Source: Adiantum capillus-veneris
Lineage: Eukaryota > Streptophyta > Polypodiopsida > Polypodiales > Pteridaceae
Direction of reading: 5' to 3'
Length of the DNA: 64,000 bases
Assembly (NCBI GenBank): GCA_014529385.2
Contig: CM043963.1
Coordinates: forward strand, 2,476,001 to 2,540,000
The position numbers and the translations under genes are program-made. Every line of letters begins with the position of its first letter. Positions within the stretch are counted from its first letter, which is position 1. Positions 10,493-22,700 of this stretch are shown here, piece after piece. The notes below the pieces were generated by a model, which was given only the letters and a program-made list of their open reading frames with translations, was not told the origin of the DNA and ran no database searches.

Positions 10493-11650
10493 TCTTTTTT
10501 TCCCAAGAAAAAGATCCTTCCATTAGTTAATAAAACTACACATAGAGCTACAAACCACCTCTACAAAAGAGGGCTACATCAAAAACATGGGGAAGTGAAG
10601 AAAAAAAGTATGTACAATGAGGGTCTGATAGGAGGGGGAAATAGCCACACTAGTAGCCGGTAGTGCCATCTAGGCACACCCTACACCATGGTGAAAAAAG
10701 GCCCTCGGCTCTAGAGTCACAAGAAAGCGTCTTTGTGCTCTTGTCTGCAGTTGGACATGCCCTAGAGTCTCTCAAACTAACCCCTTGATGTATGAATTAG
10801 CTACAGTCAAAAGTCACAAACAGTCTCTGCCAATGGAACAGAGCAAGCCTCAAAGATACAAAAACAACAAGCCCACCAGATGAACCAAAGTGTCAGGCCA
10901 AATGAGCTCCCAACACCACTCTCTATCATTACACCACTCTTGGGGGGTAAGCATTGTGGTGGAAAGCTGGAATGTAGGCCGACCCTCTTGGATCACTATC
11001 ATCTTGCTAATGGAAGCCAAATCAAAGTGGAACGTAGGGCCCATGAGAGTGGACCAGGTTGCTATGCCCCAAGTGTATTGCTGGGCTATGGAAAGGGCTG
11101 GCAGCAGCCAAGCACCCCCCTCATGCCTTGTAGCTTTATTCTCTAAACCTCCTCGGGAAAGCCTGAAAACTAAAGTGAGTCACCAAGAGTGTGGGTTGGA
11201 CCCTCTTCCATGGGACCCCAAGAAATGTGAGGCGTGGGCTGATGCTGCTCTAGGAAACTCCTCAGCTGCTCCCAAGACCTAAGCAAGCTCACAGCAAAAC
11301 GGTCCTCTAACCTCCTGCTCAGACCAACTCTACGCATCTCTATAAAAATCCATCTTGTGGACGGGCTCCAAGGGCCACCCACATGAGGGACTCAAGAGGG
11401 CCTCCCATGCGGGACTTGAGCAAAAACCCGATGAAACAATAGATCCTTCTAGGGCTCCTCCACTAGAAGCAGTCCTCTGACCACAAGCTTCCCAAGAAGG
11501 GCTCTACTCCGCTGTGTTGGGTCGATGATCCCCAATCCCCCTTGAGAACATGGTAAGGTGATAACCTGCCAGGACACTTTCACTTAGGCTAGCTGGGTAT
11601 CCTACCCAATGTCACCCACTTGGGTCCCTGGATGCCTGTTGTTAATAGAA
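10493..11650 (-). pseudogene. LINE-3: decayed 3' part of a non-LTR retrotransposon
   Basis: On the reverse strand near 11480-11580 a frame contains SQGGLGIIDPTQRSRALLGK, matching the conserved GGLGI-D segment that follows the reverse transcriptase in plant LINEs. Downstream coding is broken by stops. A T-run at about 10494-10502 (A-run on the element strand) is a plausible poly(A) tail and lies next to the gypsy integrase scrap, so the LINE probably inserted there. The 5' part is missing and ends against the B2 LTR. Confidence 0.6.
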
Positions 11651-11652
11651 GG

Positions 11653-12634
11653 CGTAAGGACGTGGGTCCTATGGGCAAGGCCACCGGCACGGCCAAACAG
11701 TGTGTACTCTAGGGGGAGGTTATAAGATAGCAAGGTTGGGTGGAGACTAGCACATGCATTACCACCGCCCTGTCACTGGTACCATAGCTATTTTTGGGAG
11801 GAGGGTAAAAGCGGCTTGCATGTGCGTGTGACGATCTGCTTCTCTCCCACGTTCTGCAGACAGCAACATCCCCGCTGTGCAGCAAAAAGAAGATAGCCAG
11901 AGTTTTTTGTGCGAACAGCGGGTGGACAGATAGCGACAGTCGACCGTGATGCCCTGCTTCTCTCCCATGTTCCGCAGACAGCGACGTCCCCGCTGTGCAG
12001 CAAAAAGAAGACAGGCACAATTTTCTGTGCGAACAACGTGTGGACAGACAGCGACAGCCCCATCTACGTCCTCCACCTCAGGCGCCCAACGCGGGCGACC
12101 AAGGCAAACTCGATCGAAAACTCGACGGCACCAAGGCTCTGAAGGCTTCCGTTGGTTGCACATGTAGGAAGGCCCGCTTAACCCTTGCATGAAGGAGGGT
12201 TGAACCCACCCCATGAGGGTAAGAGGCTAACACTTTACCATCAAGCTATTGGCCCTTGTTGTGTATAGCAAGGAAAGATAGTCTACTTGTGTTGAAAGGA
12301 AAACTAGAAGGAAAGGGAAAGCTTCAAACTTCAAGGAAGTAGCTTCACCCTTCTTTTTCACTTCTTGGAGGAAGGCAAGTTTTCCTCCAAAATTTCTTTT
12401 TTTCTCAAGGAGGTAGCTTCAAAATGAAGAAAAGCCTTCACAAAAAACGATGAGTTTTTGTGAAGAATCATCAAAGGTGTTCTTACAAGGAACAACAAGT
12501 GAAGCGCTCAAATTCCTGCAAGGTGAGGTTCGCATGCAACACAAATCGCAGAGCATACAAAATACAAAGACTTCAATTTCTCAAGGTACAAGTTGTCGTT
12601 TCTTTTTCTCTCTTTGCATTAGTGTGTGTTTACC
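11653..12634 (+). mobile_element. B2: LTR plus leader of a gypsy family B element, plus strand
   Basis: This stretch matches the reverse complement of 18653-19524. The family start TGTAAGGAC is mutated to CGTAAGGAC here. A TATA-like ttataagatag lies about 70 bp in. The exact LTR/leader border is unclear because I found no standard primer site. It contains an antisense tRNA-like segment, annotated separately. Confidence 0.75.
12196..12255 (-). repeat. tRNA-Lys-like segment (antisense to B2)
   Basis: Read on the minus strand it has an A-box-like tagcttgatggtaaagtg, a cctcttaccct anticodon-region similarity to tRNA-Lys, and a B-box ggttgaaccc/gggttcaaccc. The acceptor stem does not close, so this is not a working tRNA gene. 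The same segment is in B1 at 19028-19088. It could be a SINE head or a captured primer tRNA. Confidence 0.6.
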
Positions 12635-13480
12635 ATGGCCAGTGAGGATATCCCACCTACACACACGTTAAATTTTGAGCACGTATATCAAAATCAGGGC
12701 ACCACGGGTGCTGTTCACACTAATATGCATGATGATGATGATCTAGGAGATCATGGGCTTGTAGATATGGCTTCTTTCAAGACTTTGGAACATCGCCAAA
12801 GCGTACTTGAAAGCAACCTCTCTGCACTCAATGCAAATGTTATCAATCTTACGGAGTTACTTGTGAAATTTAAGAATTCACAGACGACTCAAGGAGCGAC
12901 AAGTGGCATGGTTCATGGGAAACAAGCTTGCACGACTCAAGGAGTCCAAGAGACAAGTGTTGCAGAAGATGCAGAAGGTAGCAATGCATTACTTAAGAAT
13001 ATCACCATTCTTGAGTTTCACGGGGAAGAGCATGATCGCAACAAGGATGCGGTCAATACGTTCTTACACAAATGGAGTGATATTCATAGATTGAGACACG
13101 CCCCGGATATAAAGACAACTGTGGAAACAAGTCTATCTCTTAAAGGAAAGGCCTATAAGTGGTGGATGACATTTCCAATAGCTGCTCGTCCTCTGTCTTG
13201 GGCTGTATTTCAAGCTTCTTTCTCCAAAGAGTTTTTGGAGTCCAATGAAGAAGATAAGAATTGGTTAGCATGGGATTGATGCCACATGTTTGGCCTCTCT
13301 CTCACACAATACCTTTCAAAGTATCGAGAAATCATATTAAAACTAGAAGGTCTAGATGAATTCCAAAAGATATGGGGTTTTAATAGGGGTCTTGACAAAG
13401 ACTATCATCTTCATGTCAAGACCCAACATCCAAAAAATTTGGAAGAAGCCATTAGTCATTACACAATCACACAAGGCAAA
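12635..13480 (+). pseudogene. B2 gag fragment, truncated
   Basis: The frame starts at ATG 12635 (the same start as B1) and encodes the family B Gag with KAYKWWMTFP and LTQYLSKYRE. An in-frame TGA at 13277-13279 replaces a Pro codon of B1. The frame continues to about 13466 and then leaves the B1 sequence just after EEAISH, where an A-family LTR fragment begins. There is no pol. The copy is the opposite-strand partner of B1. Confidence 0.85.
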
Positions 13481-13781
13481 CTTGGTACAAAGAAAGCAAA
13501 AGGGACACTTGTCAAGCTCCTCCTCATGTTGCCCTCATGGTGTGCCTAAAGCCTATTGGTTCGCCACCCAAGGGGTCCAATGATAAATTAGTATATTTAA
13601 TTAATTGTTTTTGCATTTATCAAGTCCTCTCTCTCAAAGGGCAATGGGGGACACTTAACCCAGGACAACCCTTGTTGCTTGTAATGCCTCTTGCTTGTGA
13701 TTGGCTAGGCCTTGAGGGCTCCAATGAGCTACAAGGGGGGGCGACCAAGGAAGCTAGGGGCATGCTTGGGGGGTATACTCT

Positions 13782-13831
<50 letters not shown>

Positions 13832-14040
13832 CATTGTGTATTGTGCAAAGTGCAAGAGCTCCCTCTCCTTCTCCAAGCAAGTAGATAGGGTGAGAGCCTA
13901 CACACTCTTGGCTATGGAATGAAAATCCAACCAAGAGCCATGCTTCAATGCTTCAGCTTGTTATCTTCTCCATCTTCATTACTATGTTATTATGTATGCT
14001 AGCAAGAAGAGTGATGATAAGTGAGGAACTAGTTCTTCCT
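13480..14040 (+). mobile_element. A3: internal fragment of an A-family LTR
   Basis: The sequence follows the A1 3' LTR from about 7110 to about 7670 (for example ggggtccaatgataaatta and gcttgtgattggctaggcc). Both LTR ends are missing. The left edge cuts B2 gag; the right edge meets the first 25 bp of the B1 3' LTR. It is therefore a recombination remnant, not a clean insertion. Confidence 0.85.
13787..13827. repeat. (CA)n microsatellite inside A3
   Basis: About twenty CA units have expanded from the shorter cacacacac tract at the matching place in the A1 LTR (about 7443). Confidence 0.95.
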
Positions 14041-14084
14041 TGCCCGTAGGACCCATGTCCTTACATTTACCCCCCCCCCCCCCC
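14041..14084 (-). mobile_element. Remnant of B1 3' LTR start and polypurine tract
   Basis: On the minus strand a run of fifteen G (14084-14070) is followed by TAAA and then TGTAAGGACATGGGTCC, the family B LTR start. Only 25 bp of the 3' LTR (14065-14041) remain before A3. This fixes the 3' end and the strand of B1. Confidence 0.85.
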
Positions 14085-17000
14085 GACAAAAACGAACGTA
14101 GGAAAATGTTTCTTGAGTGTGGGGACATTCTCCCATGTAGAACCTTCTTCAGGTCTATCTAGCCATTTTACCAACACATGTCATCTGACATGATGTCTGG
14201 TGTGAAGCTCATGAGAATCCAAAATCTTTTCGGACTCATGAGCGATGCTTGGCGGTTCGATAAGGTCATATAACACACCTGTGTCAATGACATTATCATT
14301 CTGTCCTATCTATTTTCGTAAACGGCTAACATGAAAAACAAGATGAACCCGTGAGTGCTCTGAAAGATCTAACTTATAGGCCACTTGACTTATACGTTTG
14401 AGAATGGTAAATGGTCCACAATAGCGTGGTGAAAGTTTAGCAACTTTTCCCGTCTTTAGACTTTCTGAATGCTCCGGAACTTTGAGGAAAACCTTGTCTC
14501 CTTCTTTGAAAGTAGCAAGACAACAACGCTCATCTGCGTACTTCTTATATCGATCTTGAGCTTGCTTAACATTTTGTTGAGCAACTCGAAGCATGTCAAA
14601 ATGATCTTGGAGAAGAGAAGATCCTTCGCTTGTTGTATCTTCTCCTTAGCCAACCCCATCGTAACGAGTGATCTAGGTTGAAATCCATACAAAAGCATAA
14701 ATGGACTAAACCCTGTAGTCACATGCTTTGAACTATTGTAAGCAAATTCCAATATAGGTAAGTAGTCTTCCCAATTGGTTTGCTTCTTGCTGACGTACGC
14801 TCCTAGCATATCCTCTAGCACTTGATTAAGTCTTTCTGTTTGACCATTCGTTTCTGGATAATCAGCCGTACTTAGATTAATTTTAGTTTCCAACTTTTGG
14901 AACACGACTCTCTAGAAGTGATTATCAAACTTTCGATCTCTATCTCACTGATGATACTAGCTGGTAGACCGTAGAGTCTATATATATGCTCTACAAATAG
15001 CCATGCTAATTCCGATGTCTTAACCGTAGTCTTAGTGGGAATGAATCAACCCATGTTGGTGAGACGTTCTACAATTATCCATATGGCATCATGGCCACAA
15101 TTTGTAGTAGGTAGTCCTACTACAAAATCCATAGAGATACTCTCCCACTTACCTTGTGGAATCTCTAAAGGATGTAAAAGGCCACCTACCTTGAAGCACT
15201 CTGCCTTACTAACTTGGCACTGTTGGCAGTTTAGTACGTACTCTTGAACATCATGATGTAAGCCTGGCCAATAAAATTGCCATCGAACTAAGGCATACAT
15301 TTTACGAATACCGGGATGACCAGCACTTGGACTATCGTGACACTCAAATAAGATTTTTCGCCTAGTGTCTGAGTCCTTTGGCACACATACTCTACCTTTG
15401 TGGAGTAAGTAGCCATCATCGATGGAAAAATTCTTCCATCTCTTAAGCGTATCTCTTTTTAAAACTGCACTCCACACTTTAGCGTATGATTGATCTTGTG
15501 CACACTTGCCACGTAATAACTCTAAAAATCCACTCTTTATTTCCGTGAAAGCAAGTGAATTAATTTGAGGCATCCAACTTAGTGCATCCGCTACTACATT
15601 ATATCGCCCCTTGTGATATCGTAGCTTACAATCATAATCTTGAAGGATTTCGGCCCAACTAGCTTTACGGCCCTTCAAGGCCGTTTGAGTAGTAAACCAT
15701 TTGATACTCTCATGGTCAAAAACTCCTCAAACTCGGCACCATATAGATAGTGTTGCCACTTTTGTAAAGCGTGAATTATGGCATAGAGCTCTCTCTCATA
15801 GACAGAATAATTATGTTGAGCTCTATCTAGCTTTTTACTTTCAAAGGCTATAGGTCTTCCCTCCTGGAGAAGTACCACACTAATTGCTTTATCACTAGCA
15901 TCAGTCTCTACCACAAACGGCTTAAGTCGATGATTTCTAGGATGGGAGCAGTGGCTATAGCTACCTTGAGATGTTCAAAACTGCATTTTTGGGCTTCTTC
16001 CCAAGAAAAGGTCTTACCTTTTGCTTTGAGTTGGTTCTTCATAGGAACATCAATTTTGGCATAATCACGATATATTGTCGATAAAATCCAGCCATGCCTA
16101 AAAATATTTGAAGCTCCTCAACCGTGTTGGGATGTTGCCATCGAAAAATGGCAGTGACCTTGTCGGTGTCCATTTTGATGCCAGAATAAGAGATCCCATG
16201 ACCGAGGTAATGTATGATCTCTGTTTTAAAGAAATCACACTTGCTTTGCTTAGCATACATCACATGAGCTCGTAGCTGTTCGAACACTAATCATAAGTGT
16301 TCTATGTGTTCATCTTCAGTCTTACTATAAATGAGAATGTCATCAAGGAAAACCACAATAAGCTTTCAAGATAGGGACGTAAGACACTATCCATGAGTGT
16401 CATAAATGTAGCTGGAGCATTGGTTAGACTAAAAGACATAACAAAAAATTCAAAATGCCCGAATCATGTTCTAAAGACAGTTTTGGAGATATCTTGTAGT
16501 AGGATACGCACCTGGTGGTATCTTGAACAAAGATCTATCTTTGTATAGTATCTTGCCCCGTGGAGTTGATCAAACAACTCATCCACTTGAGGCAGATGAT
16601 ACTTGTTCTTGATGGTTATCGCATTGAATCCGCGATAATCTACGCACATGCGCATAGTACCATCTTTCTTTTTTACCAATAGAATTGGTGATGCCCAAGG
16701 CGAGGTCTAATGAAACCACGAGGGAGGTAGTCAGCCAACTGACTCTCAACCTCCTTGGCTTCTTTAGCACTCATACGATAAGGTGGTTTACTCACCGGTT
16801 TAGTGCCTGGCAAGACATCTATGCCATGCTGCACATCACGTGTAGGGGGTAAACCCGATGGTAAATCACTTGAGAACACATCACTATACTCTGTGAGTAA
16901 GAAAAGACTTGGAGACAAGCAGTAACACAAAAAGACTTCATCTATTAAATCTTTCTGCAAAATAGAAAGCTCGGTTGTACATATAAGAGGTGCAGATGGT

Positions 17001-17560
17001 ATATCTTTCTCACCAAGCAAAAGCACATGTTTACCATTGGCCATAAAGGATAAGGAGTTGTGTTCATAACTAGTGTGCAATGTGTTTCCTAAACCATGCA
17101 GCCACTCCCGTCCTAAAACTACATCAGGACGGTCCATGTTCATAACTTGGAAGTCAAGGGTCATCGTATGATCTTGAACAATAAGCTTAACCCCTTGAAC
17201 TATGGTGTCCCATACTTCTTTATCATTCCTAGACATCTGCTCCACCACATACTTGTGAGAGTAGGGAGTCTGTGTAAGCTTCAATTTCTTGACTAACTTA
17301 TAGTTTAAGAAGTTATGAGTTGCACCATCATCCACTAAAATACGGACACATTGTCCGTTAATAGTGCCATGCATGCGAATCAAATCATGGGAGCCAAATG
17401 TGGGTTGCCACATTGAAGGAGGCACACAACACTTGTGCTTTTCTTCCATATGAAGAACCTCTACAGCACAATATCTAAGAGATGAATCTAATGCGAGGCG
17501 TTGCACAGTGTGCATGGTCTTTTCTTTGCCTTGCAAAAGAGGACAATCTTTCTTGTTATG
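14085..17560 (-). pseudogene. B1 pol, Ty3/gypsy chromovirus, frameshifted
   Basis: Pol is read on the minus strand in several frames. In order: a zinc-knuckle end (HNKKDCP), protease with LVDDGATHNF (about 17340), reverse transcriptase with [11 protein letters not shown] and FLDDILIYS (about 16340), RNase H with VETDASDKAI (about 15900), integrase zinc module and first Asp in the block 15678-15046, ETNGQTERLNQ near 14830, then GPFTILKRI. The end at about 14110-14250 reads LVKWLDRPEEGSTWENV, a good chromodomain. At least five frameshifts or stops break the frame, so it is inactive. It differs from A and C in having a standard D-x-G-A-T protease. Confidence 0.9.
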
Positions 17561-18652
17561 TTAGTCCAAGACATCTAAAACACAAATTGTGTTTCTTTGC
17601 ATGCTCAAAATCAGCAGTGCTGAGAGACCCACGTGGAGTATCTCGTGATTGCTTAGGCTTCTTAGCCTCGTGTGGGCGTGGAGAGGTAGATTGTCTCTTA
17701 TTCCTCTTGGAACGTGTGGGAAATCTACCTCGCCATTGTCTCTTAGCCACATTGCTCTTAGCAAAAGTATTCTTAGAGAAGGGAAATTTCCTTTCCTCTC
17801 TTGGTCATCATCATATCTTTGGGCATGACTGATGGCTTTTTCCAAAGCTTTTGGATGTTGGGTCTTGACATGAAGACGATAGTCTTTGTCAAGACCCCTA
17901 TTAAAACCCCGTATCTTTTGGAATTCATCTAGACCTTCTAGTTTTAATATGATTTCTCGATACTTCGAAAGGTATTGTGTGAGAGAGAGGCCAGACATGC
18001 TGCATGGATCCCATGCTAACCAATTCTTATCTTCTTCATTGGAGTTCAAAAACTCAAGTTTGGAGAAAGAAGCTTGAAATGCAACCCAAGACGGAGGACG
18101 AGCATCTATTGGAAATGTCATCCACCACTTATAGGCCTTGCCTTTAAGAGATAGACTTGTTTCCACAACCGTCTTTATATCCGGGGTGTGTTTCAATCTA
18201 TGAATATCAGTCCATTTGTGTAAGAACGTATTGATCGCATCCTTGTTGCGATCACGCTCTTCCCAGTGAAACTCAGGAATGGTGATATTCTTAAGTAATG
18301 CATTGCTACCTTCTGCATCTTCTACAGCACTTGTCTCTTGGACTCCTTGAGTCGTGCGAGCTTGGTTTCCTTGAACCATGCCACTTGTGGCTCCTTGAGT
18401 CGTCTGTGAATTCTTAAATTTCACAAGTAACTCCGTAAGATTGGTAACATTTGCATTGAGTGCAGAGAGGTTGCTTTCAAGTACGCTTTGGTGATGTTCC
18501 AAAGTCTTGAAAGAAGCCATGTCTACAAGCCCATGATCTCCTAGATCATCATCATCATGCATACTAGTGTCAACAGCACCCATGGTGCCTTGATTTTGAT
18601 CTACGTGCTCAAAATCAAAAGTGTGTGTAGGTGGGATATCCTCACTGGCCAT
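17561..18652 (-). pseudogene. B1 gag
   Basis: It starts at ATG 18652 (minus) and shares most of its length with B2 gag. The Gag core contains KAYKWWMTFPIDARPPSW. The frame shifts near 17780, and the basic region and the first half of the CCHC knuckle (LCFRCLG) continue in another frame to 17556. A further shift separates it from pol. Gag would form the cytoplasmic particle; this copy cannot. Confidence 0.88.
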
Positions 18653-19524
18653 GGTAAACACACACTAATGTAAAGAGAGAAAAAACGTCAACTTGTAGCT
18701 TGTGAAATTTAAGTCTTTGTGTTTTGTATGCTCCGCGGTTTGCGTTGCATGTGAACATCGCCTTGCAGGAATTGTAGCGCTTCACGTGTCGTTCGTCATA
18801 AGAACACCTTTGTTGCCTCTTCACAAAAACTCGTCGTTTTTTGTGAAGGCTTTTGATCACTTTGAAGCTACCTCCTTGAGGGGAAAAAAAAATTTGGAGA
18901 AAAACTTGTCTTCCTCCAAGAAGTGAAAAGGAAGGGTGAAACTACTTGCTTGAAGTTTGAAGCTTTCCCTTTCCTTTTAGCTTTCCTTTCAACACAAGTA
19001 TGCTATCTTTTCTTGTTATACACAACAAGGGTCAATAGCTTGATGGTAAAGTGTTGGCCTCTTACCCTCATGAGGTGGGTTCAACCCTGCTTCATGCAAG
19101 GGCTAAGCGGGCCTTCCTACGCGTGCAGTCAATGGAAGCCTTTGGAGCCTCAGTGTCATCGAGTTGCCGATCGATTTTGCCTTGGTCGCCCGCCTTAGTC
19201 GCCCGTTGTGGAGGTCGTAGGTGGGGCGTTCGCGGTCAACTGTCGCTATCTGTCCGCATGTGCTTCGCACAAGAAACTGTGCATGTCTTCTTTTTGCTGC
19301 ACAGTGAAGACGTCGTTATTTGTGGAACATGGAAGAGAAGCAGCACGTCGAACGCACATGCAACCCGGCTTTTGCCTCCTCCCAAAATAGCTCGGATACT
19401 AATGAAAGGACGTGGTAATGTGTGTGTTAGTTTTCACCCAACTGTGCTATCTTATAGCCTCCCCCTAGCGTACACGTTGTCCGGCAGTGCCGGTGGCCTT
19501 GCCCGTAGGACCCATGTCCTTACA
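18653..19524 (-). mobile_element. B1 5' LTR and leader
   Basis: The LTR starts (minus strand) with TGTAAGGACATGGGTCC at 19524. A TATA-like ctataagatagc lies about 70 bp downstream. The leader runs to the Gag ATG at 18652. The LTR 3' border and primer site could not be located. The stretch pairs with 11653-12634 as an inverted repeat. Confidence 0.78.
19028..19088 (+). repeat. tRNA-Lys-like segment in B1
   Basis: The plus strand reads tagcttgatggtaaagtg ... gcctcttaccctcatg ... gggttcaaccct, resembling the D arm, anticodon arm and T arm of tRNA-Lys. It is antisense to B1. The 5' and 3' acceptor strands do not pair, so I do not call a tRNA gene. Confidence 0.6.
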
Positions 19525-19729
19525 CATGTTATGCACAAAGTCGATGATTTTCCAAAAAATTGAGATGACATCATCTTGAAGATGGAATTCTCATTAGAAG
19601 AGTTTCAATACAAAATCGATCCGCAATTACATACAAAGTCACAAGCGCTCAATGGCAATTATATTGCACGTCTACAACTGAATGCACAATAGATCTTCAT
19701 TTATATGCTTTCTCTGATGGACGAACATA

Positions 19730-22700
19730 TTGTGGTTCAAATCCAAGCCAAAATAATGTAGTATATGTGCTTATAGTCCATATATGGTTTACTTTGCGCT
19801 ACTCGGTCTGCAAAGTCTCCACATGTACACATCGGACTACTGGAAACATGCACTTTGTATCTCTCTCCTTGAACTTGAGAAGAAGACGTCTCCACCATGA
19901 ATTTTTCCTGCATGCTTGCCTTTACAACAATGTGTTGAACAACATGTGCTTCTATGGTTATGGCGCACTAATTCAATTCTCTTAGAGGCCTGAATTGATA
20001 TGCCTGGCCAATAGCGCACATTGCTGGTTGTACTTGCTGCGATTTTATTTATTGTGAAGCCCCCTGTCTCCAAATCCAACAGCTCCAAGGCATTTATGTT
20101 TGTTCGCTTCTCCACAAGCCAAGTTGTAGGTAATCTTGCAAGGCTTTGAGTTTTTATGTTGTAGATTTCCACGTGTGATCCACACTATCATTGCAAAACC
20201 ACATGAATTGTGCCTTTGAAGCGCTTCCCTGACCAGTGGAATCGCCTCTTCCCATATACAAATCCCCCAAAAGGATGGTGCAACCGCACCTGCACAAGTG
20301 TTCTTTATGTTTTTCTTGCATTTACCAAATCTAGAACCCAACCACCCTTGACATTGAACTCTACTACCCTTTGGTATACCACGAAGTGCCCTTATTGTTT
20401 TATGAATATATGTCTCTTCTACTACCAGACCACTCTCGTTATCTTCGACCTCCTGAGCTGCCATTGTAAATGTTGTTTGTGTTCCTCAACGATTGCGAGG
20501 AATGTTCTGTGTAATATATTCAGGTTGATGCGATGCGTTATCCTCCTCACAATGTAATATACTAGCATTTTTGTGTCTTTTGGCCACTGTAATATTATCT
20601 CCATCCATTGTTGGTCTTTGATATAGGTGCATACCTCCCATACCATCTTCAATGTCTTTAGCAATGGCTGATGGACCAGGTGCTTTTTCTTGTTGTGCGC
20701 GTCGACCAAGCTTTTCTGCTGATGGACCTGCTCCATGATATCTACCTTCGACAAAAGCAAGTCCATCAGCAGATAGTTTTACCTTCACACTTTGCAACAA
20801 TGAGTTTGATAGATCGGAAATGCATGCATCGTACAAGTTCAATAATTCTTTGTTTCCCTCGCCGGTTAGCCAGCTGGCATGCTTTGTTTCTGCAAGGTTT
20901 GTAGTTGGAATGTATGACAAATCATCTACTCCCTACAACACAAAAAAAAATCTAGTTAATGCATTGAAGTAAATAATTTTACTTGCCACTAATTCTATTC
21001 TACATAGTTTTACCCCAACAAAGTGCTTTCTCCAATGAGGGTAACGCACAAGCCACCAACTGAGCCAACAATCCATCTGGGACAAGTTATCATCGGATAC
21101 TTTACCATCTACCCACCAAGCTCAAATAGTCCTATACAAGCTTGTTGCCTCATCCTCGCTCCTTGCATATCACCAAAGTTCACGTAGATGCTTGTGCTCG
21201 TCCTGGAAATTTTTATGCACGTATTGCATGGTGTGAATCTGTAAACTTTGTTCCCAATGAAACAAGCAAGAACGTTCTCTTCTCTCCATAATATTGTGAG
21301 ACCCTCCATTCAATACAGATCAAACAGCTCTCCAATTTGCCCCAGCCTCATCTGCCATGAATCCTCTAAAATCTGCTGGAAGGTGACCACTTTCCAAAAG
21401 CACTGAATTCATCATTTTCCAAAACATGGTTTGCGCATGTGTGTCTTCTTCTTTCATCTCGCAAATGGCTATTGTTTGCATTTCTTGGATCCTGTAGAGT
21501 GCAATGATTAGTATTTGTTACAAACAAAAGAAAAAGAATAGGGTCAATATGTCAATAGGTCTTATGCAGGTTCGTAGACATGGGTTGCCATCCTGCTACT
21601 CTACAAACATGATCAAAGCAAACACAACTTTTTTGGAGGTCTCCACTACCGTCTTGTCGCATTCTATTTACAAGCTCAACACCAGATCCGGGGCCATTGA
21701 TTGACATTTCGAACACATGACATCTTTTGCTTTGATCTGTGGATTGTCCTGGAAAAAGAAAACCGTGAAAAAAATTGTAGCCGCCATTGTTTTTGAGCCG
21801 AATCAATTGGGACTCTGCACCAACACCAATTCTTGTTGTTGTAGCTTCTCGCATCTAATGTTTGAATCTAAGTTACAAACCACGAAGATGCACGTAAGAA
21901 CATATAGAGGGAGCACACATGATACATATATTAGATAGGAGAGAGCTTCACCTTTTGTGTATGAATTTGTGGCCGCATCTCCTCTAGCAAAGAGAGCAGC
22001 TCATTACTTCTCAGCTCCTCCGCATTTTCACGCACCACTACTCCCATAACCATCTGTTTTGCAAGATTTAATTGCAAGTGCCTAGGTCCCGTCTCACTGG
22101 GCTTTTAGACAACACACGTGACACAAGCTCTCTAGTTTGTATGATTGATGATCGTAAAACTCCCTTGGCCACCGGATGATTATGCCTTTCGAGATGTATG
22201 AATAAACGGGTCCAGTTGTAACCAGTAAGTAATAGACAGTGCATTAACACTCTCAACGAAGAATAGGACAATTGCCACAATAAAAGCAATTAAGTGTTCC
22301 AGTTTTGCAGCTAAACATACCAACATAAGCAATTGATGTTAGTAATTTTCCATTCCAAGAAGTCTTGTTTGGCAGCTCGTTTACTGCATTTATTGAGGAC
22401 GAGCTATTCTTACAATTGAGGTGCCCACCACATTTACTTCTGTTGATCAATGTTGGATACCTCATTCTAGACTGAACATGTTTAACCCAACATTGGTCAT
22501 CATACTTGTGATCCATTCCCATCATTTTTGGAACGCCATCTCGCATAGCGTCTAGCTCATAAACATAGTCCCCATTGTATATTTGAGGATCTTCATCAAC
22601 ACACTTCTTGATTGAACATCTAGAGATCATTCGGCTTAATTTGGGGTACTTATGGCTATTCAATGCAATATATTCCAATGTACTCTGTTTTTTTCCCAAT

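Noticed and set aside
11759-12214. Several overlapping frames on both strands
   Set aside because: They lie in the B2 LTR and are not preserved in the B1 counterpart.
13620-13934. Reading frame across the CA microsatellite
   Set aside because: It encodes a Cys/Val run from the repeat and lies in an LTR fragment; no gene support.
19028-19088. tRNA gene
   Set aside because: The A and B boxes are recognisable but the acceptor stem does not pair and the same segment occurs in two retroelement copies; called tRNA-like only.
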